Shown here: positions 1 through 5,089 of the stretch, in pieces
How the letters are laid out: each line of letters starts with the position of its first letter
Position numbering within the stretch: the stretch's first letter is position 1
Assembly (NCBI GenBank): GCA_964350145.1
Contig: CAYGJL010000073.1
Coordinates: forward strand, 1 to 5,089
From: JACDCY01 sp964350145
GTDB taxonomy: Bacteria > Gemmatimonadota > Gemmatimonadetes > Gemmatimonadales > Gemmatimonadaceae
Direction of reading: 5' to 3'
DNA: 5,089 nt
Notes under the pieces: model-generated
What the model was told of the DNA's origin: nothing
Database searches by the model: none
The model's input: only the letters and a program-made list of their open reading frames with translations
Program-made: the position numbers and the translations under genes

Positions 1-1045
1 AAAAACCACCGTTGCCATTATTTGTGGGGGTCGAAGTAGCGAACATGAGATTTCCTGTCTATCTGCCGGAGGAGTTTTAGCGGGATTGGACACGGAAAAA
101 TTTGAAGCCATCCTTATTGGAATTACTAAAGGCGGCAATTGGGTTTTATTGCCACATGACTACCCACTAGTGATTATTAATGGCGTTCTACCCACGGTTA
201 ATGAGAATCAGACTCCACTCGTTGCAGATGTTCATGGATTCATGGTAAATGGCGAGGCTTTAGATATTGATGTGGCTTTTCCAACTTTGCATGGACCTTA
301 CGGCGAAGATGGCACCATTCAAGGTTTCTTCGAAACTGCGGGTATTTCCTACGTTGGAAGTGGAGTCATGGCATCGGCGGCGGCCATGGATAAGTCCTTT
401 TCTAAGATGATCTTTGCTGCGGCGGGTATGAACGTGGCTAGTGGGATAGTCGTTACTAGCTCTAATTGGAAATCAAAGAGTGAAGATATGGCCTATCCAG
501 TCTTTGTCAAACCCGCTCGCGGCGGATCGAGTCGTGGAACTAGCAAAGTTAATTCATCCGCAGATTTAGAGGCTGCGCTCAAAGATGCCTTTACTTTTGA
601 TCGTAAAGTCATTATTGAAGAGGCAGTTGTGGGACGCGAAATAGAGTGTGCAGTTCTTGAAAAAGATGGTGAAGTAATGGCATCGGTTGTTGGCGAAATA
701 GTAATAGATAGTAAGTATGAGTTCTATGATTTTGAAGCGAAATATTTAGATGATGCGACAACCGTTAATGTTCCAGCTGACATTCCCGCTTCTGCCAGTG
801 AAGAGATTCGCGCAAAGGCAGTACAAGCTTTTCAATCTCTCGGTTGCAGTGGATTGGCTCGGGTTGATTTTTTCTATACAAAAAACAACGAAATTGTTAT
901 CAATGAGATCAACACAATGCCTGGATTTACTAGCACTTCGATGTATCCAAAGTTAATGGCCGCCAGCGGTGTAAATTACTCAGAATTGATTTCTGCCTTA
1001 ATCGTCACGGCCCTGTCCCGCACCAACGGAACTCTTGGTAATTGA
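1..1045 (+). CDS. ddl: D-alanine--D-alanine ligase, 5' end cut by the window edge
   Basis: This cytoplasmic ATP-grasp enzyme joins two D-alanines into the dipeptide added to the peptidoglycan precursor by MurF; the family is a target of D-cycloserine. The open frame runs from base 2, so the true start lies just outside the window: Glu14 of the visible 347 residues aligns with Glu15 of E. coli DdlB, leaving only a few residues missing. The TTG at 86 is therefore internal. Visible motifs in order are GGRSSEHEIS (9-18), HGPYGEDGTIQG (97-108), the ATP-binding loop KPARGGSSRG (170-179, Ser176 matching DdlB Ser150), the omega-loop YDFEAKY (242-248), RVDFF with metal ligand Asp289, and NEINTMPGFT with Glu302 and Asn304. 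Tyr248 matches DdlB Tyr216, the residue typical of D-Ala-D-Ala rather than D-Ala-D-lactate ligases. The sequence is of actinobacterial type. Arg178 after GSS is unusual. The gene ends in TGA immediately before the hydrolase gene. Confidence 0.96.
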   Translation, partial: KTTVAIICGGRSSEHEISCLSAGGVLAGLDTEKFEAILIGITKGGNWVLLPHDYPLVIINGVLPTVNENQTPLVADVHGFMVNGEALDIDVAFPTLHGPYGEDGTIQGFFETAGISYVGSGVMASAAAMDKSFSKMIFAAAGMNVASGIVVTSSNWKSKSEDMAYPVFVKPARGGSSRGTSKVNSSADLEAALKDAFTFDRKVIIEEAVVGREIECAVLEKDGEVMASVVGEIVIDSKYEFYDFEAKYLDDATTVNVPADIPASASEEIRAKAVQAFQSLGCSGLARVDFFYTKNNEIVINEINTMPGFTSTSMYPKLMAASGVNYSELISALIVTALSRTNGTLGN

Positions 1046-1051
1046 TTGATG
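1040..1051 (+). other. ddl/hydrolase junction: stop codon abutting tandem TTG-ATG starts
   Basis: The ddl stop TGA (1043-1045) is followed at once by TTG (1046-1048) and ATG (1049-1051), all in one reading frame. Only this single stop codon separates the two coding regions. There is no room for a promoter or terminator between them, and only a weak GG-containing stretch lies upstream as a possible ribosome binding site. The arrangement points to one transcript with termination-reinitiation. Which of TTG or ATG is used cannot be decided here; ATG is the conventional choice. Confidence 0.8.
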
Positions 1052-1993
1052 GCACTTAAAAAAGAGTTTGCTGACTATCTTGCTCTGCGCGAAAAAATGC
1101 TCATGCCTGCCCCATGGGAAATGTCTATGGAGGATTATAGATTCCGCACACTTCCTATCACGGATTTTATTGGAAAGCCTGAGCCAATCTATAGCATCGA
1201 GAATCGAATAATTTCAGGACCAAACGGCTATTTACCAATAAGAATCTATCGACCAAGCGCTGAGCCAAACCTTCCCGTGATGCTTTATTTCCATGGTGGG
1301 GGATGGGTTATCGGAAATATGGATGGTTTCGAGCCCACCGTATGTTCTCTAGTAAATAAGGGTAATTTCGTGGTTATTCAAGTTCAATATCAAAAAGCCC
1401 CAGAGCATCCATTTCCAGGACCTTTTAATGATTGCTATGCGGCCCTAGATTGGGTGGTAAAAAACGCTGATTTATTGAAAATTGATGCGACGAAAATTGG
1501 AGTTGGTGGCGATAGCGCTGGGGGAAATCTTGCGGCTGCAGTGGCAATAAAGTGCAGAGACACAAATTTAGTTGAATTAGCTTTTCAGATGCTTGTGTAT
1601 CCATGTACTGGCAGTGATGGCTCACTACCTAGTGCAATAAAAAACGCTGAAGGTTATGGCTTGACTTCAAAGATTATGCGTTGGTTTGAATTTCAATATA
1701 TTGCAGCCGATGCAGATCTTCGGAATCCATATGCATTTCCAGCCTACTGTAAAGATTTAACTGGCTTGGCACCGACAGTCTTGGTCACCGCTGAATATGA
1801 TCCTTTAGCCGATGATGGCCGGCTCTATGCGCAAGCACTTAAAGCCGCCGAAGTGCCAGTTATTTTCAAGGAGTTTGAAGGTGCGATTCACGGCTTTAAT
1901 GCATTGGCAGGCGTTGCACCAGAGATTGCGACAGAAGTGCAACTTTATTTAACTCAAGGCATCAATACTTTCAATCATGGGGTCACGAATTAA
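1049..1993 (+). CDS. Alpha/beta hydrolase, hormone-sensitive-lipase (family IV) esterase type
   Basis: This is a probable cytoplasmic carboxylesterase or lipase-like hydrolase of 314 residues, the usual length for the alpha/beta-hydrolase fold-3 family. No signal peptide or membrane segment is visible. A cap-like N-terminal region (about 1-70) precedes the core. The oxyanion-hole motif HGGGW is at 82-86, the nucleophile elbow GDSAGG at 154-159 (Ser156), the acid in DPLADDG at Asp251, and the base in IHGF at His281, so the catalytic triad is intact. The block normally reading YRLAPEHPFP is YQKAPEHPFP here (114-123), losing a usually conserved arginine. I chose the ATG at 1049; the TTG at 1046, directly after the ddl stop, is an in-frame alternative adding one residue. 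No strong Shine-Dalgarno sequence is present, so translation probably depends on ribosomes finishing ddl. The substrate cannot be read from sequence; a cell-envelope or small-ester substrate is only a guess from the neighbour. Confidence 0.93.
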   Translation: MALKKEFADYLALREKMLMPAPWEMSMEDYRFRTLPITDFIGKPEPIYSIENRIISGPNGYLPIRIYRPSAEPNLPVMLYFHGGGWVIGNMDGFEPTVCSLVNKGNFVVIQVQYQKAPEHPFPGPFNDCYAALDWVVKNADLLKIDATKIGVGGDSAGGNLAAAVAIKCRDTNLVELAFQMLVYPCTGSDGSLPSAIKNAEGYGLTSKIMRWFEFQYIAADADLRNPYAFPAYCKDLTGLAPTVLVTAEYDPLADDGRLYAQALKAAEVPVIFKEFEGAIHGFNALAGVAPEIATEVQLYLTQGINTFNHGVTN

Positions 1994-2010
1994 CGCTCGC
2001 TAAATGAAAA
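1994..2010. other. 17-base convergent intergenic gap with no recognisable terminator
   Basis: The stop codons of the + strand hydrolase (TAA, 1991-1993) and the - strand oxidoreductase (TAA, complement of 2011-2013) face each other across 17 bases. The gap and the flanking coding ends show no GC-rich stem followed by a T-run on either strand. The only nearby symmetry is a short AGAGCTCT palindrome at about 2018-2025, which lacks a loop and a T-tract. Transcription from each side probably either ends by a factor-dependent mechanism or runs some way into the opposing gene. Confidence 0.75.
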
Positions 2011-4683
2011 TTATCGGGAGAGCTCTTCAAGAACTTCGATTATGTGGCGATATTTTTTACCAGTTGCTTCAGACATGCCAATTTCACATGTTCGGTTGGC
2101 CGATACATAGAAGTCGTCATCGCGAAGCCTGATTTCTTCGCCCTGTTTTTCAGTGGCAGATTGAGTAAGCTCGGGGAAAGTAAAGCCTCGATCTCCTGCA
2201 AATGCGCAACAACCCCAATTCTCTGGCACGAAAATCTCATCTGATATTGCTTGTGAGATTGCATTGAGAGAGTTGCTAATGCCAAGGGCCGTAGTAGAAC
2301 AAGTTGGGTGCACAGCAATAGATCGCGCCTTTTTAATAGAGAGTTTTGGTAGAACAAACTTCTCGATAAATTCGACAGAGTCGATAACGGTAAGTCGAGA
2401 ATCTCTTGCTAGAAGCTCTTGAAGGCCATGAGAGCATGATGCGGCATCGGTAACTATAGAAAGCTTTCCATCCCTTGATGCTTTCGCAAGAGTTTTTATA
2501 ACTTCTTTCTGCATTGCCGCGTAGCCATGTGCATATCCCTTTGACTTCCAAGGGGTACCACAGCACAGCGCATCAATCCCTTTTGGTATCGCGAGGTGAA
2601 TACCGGCCCGCTCAGTAAGAGTGAGCAGCGCCTGCGAAGAATCACTTGTTCCGAAGATGGTTCCAACGCATGAGGGAAAGAAGATGGCATCGGGGTTTTC
2701 AATCTCAATGGAGCTGCGCCGTTTGCCTCCGATTGGATACCGAGTGAATCCAGGGAGAATATTTGCAACTTTTAGTGCAGTCGAAGCAATGCGTGTAAAT
2801 GCTGACCAGTTATGAGCAGCTAAAGTCCACAAGGCATTAAAAATGGGTCTTGAGCTCTCGCTACGTAATTCACGTATGAGAGATCCTGTATTAATCGAGA
2901 GAGGGCAAGATGTGGCACACATGCCATCAACGGCACAAGTGTCTTGGCCATCGTATGAAAACTCTTTTTCAATGGCTCTTGAAGTTTTGCGATCTCCTTT
3001 AGCTTTTGCCAGCGCGAGCTCGCGGCGCATGATGATGCGATTACGGGGAGTGAGAGTGAGATTCTTACTTGGACATACAGGTTCGCAATATCCGCACTCT
3101 ACGCATGAATTAGCAACCGCCTCGATTGTTGGAATAATTTTTAAGTTTTCTATATGTGAGTTCGGGTTTTGCGTGAGAATCACTCCTGGATTTAAAATAC
3201 CTGCAGGATCTAGAAGGTCTTTGAGTGCACACATCACCTCATATATTTCTTGGCCATACTGTCTGGCAACAAAAGGGGCCATCATTCGACCCGTTCCGTG
3301 CTCGGCCTTTAATGTTCCGCCATGCCTTAAGACCAGTTCGACCATATCTTCAGTGAAGGCACGGTAGCGCGCCAGTTTTTCAGGTTTTTCGAACTCTTCG
3401 TTGAGCATAAAGTGAATATTTCCATCACGTGCATGCCCAAAAATAACGGAATCGGTGTAGCCATGGTCTGCAAAGAGTTGGATCAACTCTTCACATGTTG
3501 AAAGAAGTTCAGTGATTGGAACGGCAATATCTTCAAGCAAAGCTGTTGTTCCAGTAGGGCGGTTTCCTGCAACGGTGGCATAGAGGCCCTTGCGTATATG
3601 CCACATCTGATTTCGTAACGTTAAATCACTGGTCAACTCTGCAGGCTGTATCAAGGCGAGCGAATTTAGCAATGGTGCAAAAGCTGCAACTTTAACACCA
3701 AGAAGTTCCTGCGTGGCTTCTTGAAATTCAACTAATAGCGCAGCGTGCTTTTCTACTGCAATCGATTTTAACTCTTGAGTTGCTTGAGGATCGCGTTGTG
3801 CAACTCGAAGACTTGTTGCATCCATTAACTCAATCGCTGCAAAACCTGCCTTTAATAAATCCGGCAGCGCGCGTGTGGCATCGGCCAGAGAGGCAAAGGT
3901 GAGAAACCCAGTGGCCATATTTGAATAAGCTGGCACAGTTGTGAATCGGGCCTCGGCAACAAAGCTCAAAGTCCCTTCGCTGCCAATGATGAGGTGCTCC
4001 AAGATTTTAATGGGGGAGTCAAAGTCAAGAAATGAGTTGACCCCATAACCCATGGTGTTCTTTATGCTAAATAATCTTTTGATAGTTGCAACGGAATCTG
4101 GGTTAGAGCGGATGCGATTTCGAAGTTGTATCAGTCCAGCGTGAATATCTGGAGCGTTTAATTGAAATAATGTATCGGCATCAGCGGCACCAGTATCGAC
4201 GACGAGACCACTAGATAAGACGAGAAGAAGCGATTCGATCGTTTGGTACGAGTTTTGTTCAGTACCACAACACATTCCACTTGAATTATTTGCTACGACT
4301 CCACCAATGGTGCAAGCAATTTCACTTGCTGGATCAGGTCCAAGTTTCATCTTGTATTTGGCTAGCGCGTTATTTACGGCTCTTACCGTTGCTCCTGGGC
4401 TGACGCTTGCGCTCAGGCCATCTTTACCAATTGCAATCTTTCGAAAATGTTTACGGGTGTCAACCATCATGGCCTTTGTAAGTGCCTGTCCGCTCAGACT
4501 CGTTCCGCCAGAGCGAAATGTCACGGCCTTACCCAGTTCGGTGGCTAATTTAAGAATCTGTGCTAACTCCTCTGGATTTTCAGGAGTATAAACCGATTCG
4601 GGTTTTATCATGTAGTGAGAAGCATCGTGAGCATAACTCAAGATGTCAGTAACACGTGTTGATGGTTTTATTTGAGTTTTCAT
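2011..4683 (-). CDS. Fused FAD-linked D-2-hydroxyacid dehydrogenase / iron-sulfur (Fer4-CCG) oxidoreductase
   Basis: This 890-residue protein probably oxidises a D-2-hydroxyacid (D-lactate, D-2-hydroxyglutarate or glycolate) at FAD and passes electrons through iron-sulfur clusters to a membrane or soluble acceptor. It joins in one chain the activities that GlcD and GlcF carry separately, as in the E. coli YdiJ family, and is somewhat shorter than YdiJ (about 1,018). The FAD-binding PCMH-type domain (about 28-250) has RSGGTSLSGQ (57-66), IGGVVANNSSG (126-136) and IGSEGTLS (233-240). The FAD-oxidase C-terminal domain (about 255-503) has GHARDGNIH (416-424) and EHGTGR (461-466); His417, His424 and Glu461 match the metal site of D-2-hydroxyglutarate dehydrogenases. 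Cluster motifs are Cys527, 530, 533, 537 and then Cys583, Asp586, Cys589, Cys593. Two CCG repeats follow (Cys672, 707, 708, 750 and Cys795, 825, 826, 866). The second reads CCA rather than CCG. No membrane segment is visible. The exact substrate is not determinable. The ATG start overlaps the upstream stop. Confidence 0.93.
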   Translation of the reverse strand: MKTQIKPSTRVTDILSYAHDASHYMIKPESVYTPENPEELAQILKLATELGKAVTFRSGGTSLSGQALTKAMMVDTRKHFRKIAIGKDGLSASVSPGATVRAVNNALAKYKMKLGPDPASEIACTIGGVVANNSSGMCCGTEQNSYQTIESLLLVLSSGLVVDTGAADADTLFQLNAPDIHAGLIQLRNRIRSNPDSVATIKRLFSIKNTMGYGVNSFLDFDSPIKILEHLIIGSEGTLSFVAEARFTTVPAYSNMATGFLTFASLADATRALPDLLKAGFAAIELMDATSLRVAQRDPQATQELKSIAVEKHAALLVEFQEATQELLGVKVAAFAPLLNSLALIQPAELTSDLTLRNQMWHIRKGLYATVAGNRPTGTTALLEDIAVPITELLSTCEELIQLFADHGYTDSVIFGHARDGNIHFMLNEEFEKPEKLARYRAFTEDMVELVLRHGGTLKAEHGTGRMMAPFVARQYGQEIYEVMCALKDLLDPAGILNPGVILTQNPNSHIENLKIIPTIEAVANSCVECGYCEPVCPSKNLTLTPRNRIIMRRELALAKAKGDRKTSRAIEKEFSYDGQDTCAVDGMCATSCPLSINTGSLIRELRSESSRPIFNALWTLAAHNWSAFTRIASTALKVANILPGFTRYPIGGKRRSSIEIENPDAIFFPSCVGTIFGTSDSSQALLTLTERAGIHLAIPKGIDALCCGTPWKSKGYAHGYAAMQKEVIKTLAKASRDGKLSIVTDAASCSHGLQELLARDSRLTVIDSVEFIEKFVLPKLSIKKARSIAVHPTCSTTALGISNSLNAISQAISDEIFVPENWGCCAFAGDRGFTFPELTQSATEKQGEEIRLRDDDFYVSANRTCEIGMSEATGKKYRHIIEVLEELSR
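4680..4683 (-). other. ATGA start/stop overlap between amidohydrolase and FAD/Fe-S oxidoreductase
   Basis: On the - strand the oxidoreductase start ATG (4683-4681) and the amidohydrolase stop TGA (4682-4680) share two bases, giving the classic four-base ATGA overlap. The sequence just upstream of the ATG has no clear Shine-Dalgarno match, which fits translational coupling to the upstream gene. The overlap fixes the start of the oxidoreductase and shows that the two genes are in one operon. Confidence 0.9.
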
Positions 4684-5089
4684 GAAGAAGTTCTAACTCG
4701 CGAGCCATTTTGATAGATAGCTTTGATTCCCACGGTGGATATTTCTCGGGGATCAATCTCTAGCAAGTTTTTATCTAAGACTATGAAGTCGGCCTTCTTG
4801 CCTATCTCTAACGTGCCACGCTCTTGCTCGCGAAACATTTGATAGGCAACGTTTTCTGTGTAAAAGGTGAGTGAGTCTTTGATTGTGATCGCCTCATAAA
4901 TATTCCAACCATTGTCGCCGTAGTTACCTGGACCCAATCTATTCACTGGCACCGCCAAGGCACGCAATGGAATTTGGCTCGTAACGGGCCAGTCGCTTCC
5001 AAAAGCTATGGTGATTTCATTTTCTATCATTGTTCGAAGTCGGAACTGGAGGTCATTTCTCTCCTTGCCGATGCGGGGCAGAATCAACT
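4680..5089 (-). CDS. Amidohydrolase family 3 (YtcJ-like) metal-dependent hydrolase, C-terminal part only
   Basis: This is the C-terminal end of a TIM-barrel amidohydrolase; the N-terminal part, including the HxH metal motif, lies beyond the right edge. About 135 residues are visible, whereas full family members usually have about 500-550. The stretch AFGSDWPV (28-35, counted from the TTG codon at 5087-5085) is the family's hallmark block carrying the conserved metal-binding/catalytic Asp. It is followed by the usual helix and composite beta-sandwich signature: YEAITIKDSLTFYTENVAY (64-82), then GTLEIGKKADFIVLDKN (91-107). That last block is the typical closing element of amidohydrolases. The TTG at 5087 is almost certainly internal, because the homologous region before GSDWP is always preceded by several hundred residues. 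Family members hydrolyse C-N bonds of amides, formamides or N-acyl compounds, but the substrate here is unknown. Coupling to the FAD/Fe-S oxidoreductase suggests a shared catabolic route. Confidence 0.88.
   Translation of the reverse strand, partial: LILPRIGKERNDLQFRLRTMIENEITIAFGSDWPVTSQIPLRALAVPVNRLGPGNYGDNGWNIYEAITIKDSLTFYTENVAYQMFREQERGTLEIGKKADFIVLDKNLLEIDPREISTVGIKAIYQNGSRVRTSS

Noticed and set aside
86..88. TTG as the start of the D-Ala-D-Ala ligase
   Set aside because: The frame is open from base 2 and encodes the essential GGRSSEHEIS motif with the catalytic Glu before this codon, so the TTG is an internal Leu.
2014..2030. AGAGCTCT palindrome near the convergent junction as a terminator hairpin
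   Set aside because: It has no loop, is very short, lies inside the coding end of the oxidoreductase and is not followed by a T-run on either strand.
2746..2850. Possible membrane helix around residues 613-645 of the oxidoreductase
   Set aside because: The stretch contains His, Asn, Arg and Lys throughout and lies between two iron-sulfur domains. It reads as an amphipathic linker rather than a membrane span.
2843..3367. 174-codon open frame on the + strand
   Set aside because: It lies wholly antisense to the iron-sulfur part of the oxidoreductase, whose protein motifs are unmistakable. Its translation shows no recognisable family.
4264..4272. An extra Cys-Cys-Gly near residue 138 of the oxidoreductase, resembling a third CCG repeat
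   Set aside because: It falls inside the conserved NNSSGM-x-CG block of the FAD-binding domain, with no partner cysteines at the expected spacing. It is a chance match.
4307..4591. 94-codon open frame on the + strand with a hydrophobic look
   Set aside because: It is antisense to the FAD-binding domain. The hydrophobic stretch is explained as the complement of the real gene, and no start context supports it.
5085..5087. TTG as the start of a short 135-residue protein on the - strand
   Set aside because: The visible part is only the C-terminal portion of a family of about 500 residues. The codon sits mid-domain ahead of GSDWPV, and the gene clearly continues past the window edge.

Overview
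This is a compact bacterial window, almost entirely coding. It holds four genes in two convergent pairs: two on the + strand (1-1993) and two on the - strand (2011-5089). Only 17 bases separate the pairs. GC is in the mid-40s % where I counted it, TTG and ATG starts are used, and TGA is a normal stop. The ligase at the left edge carries the diagnostic blocks of actinobacterial D-Ala-D-Ala ligases (GGRSSEHEIS, HGPYGEDGTIQG, KPARGGSS, YDFEAKYLDDA, VINEINTMPGFT), close to the mycobacterial enzyme as I remember it. An actinobacterial origin is therefore well supported. Moderate GC plus near-zero spacing suggests a streamlined freshwater actinobacterium of the Nanopelagicales (acI) type, but that placement is inference.

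Left half, + strand: a D-alanine--D-alanine ligase (ddl) that lacks only its first few codons at the window edge. It is followed directly, in the same reading frame, by an alpha/beta hydrolase of the hormone-sensitive-lipase (family IV) type with a complete catalytic set. The two are almost certainly co-transcribed. The hydrolase's substrate is unknown.

Right half, - strand: the upstream gene is a metal-dependent amidohydrolase of the YtcJ/amidohydrolase-3 type, cut by the right edge so that only its C-terminal third or so is visible. It overlaps by four bases (ATGA) the start of an 890-residue fused FAD/iron-sulfur oxidoreductase. That protein joins a D-2-hydroxyacid dehydrogenase flavin module to a ferredoxin-like iron-sulfur domain and two CCG cysteine-rich repeats. 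It probably oxidises a D-2-hydroxyacid such as D-lactate, D-2-hydroxyglutarate or glycolate and passes electrons through its clusters to an unidentified acceptor. The overlap implies coupled expression, so the amidohydrolase may feed or precede the same catabolic route (inference).

I found no RNA genes, mobile elements, CRISPR arrays, repeats or clear promoters. Both transcription units must start outside the window or from promoters hidden in coding sequence. I see no convincing evidence of a new biological system. The items most worth a second look are the altered metal-ligand motifs of the iron-sulfur oxidoreductase, the same-frame ddl/hydrolase junction, and an odd arginine in the ATP-binding loop of the ligase.
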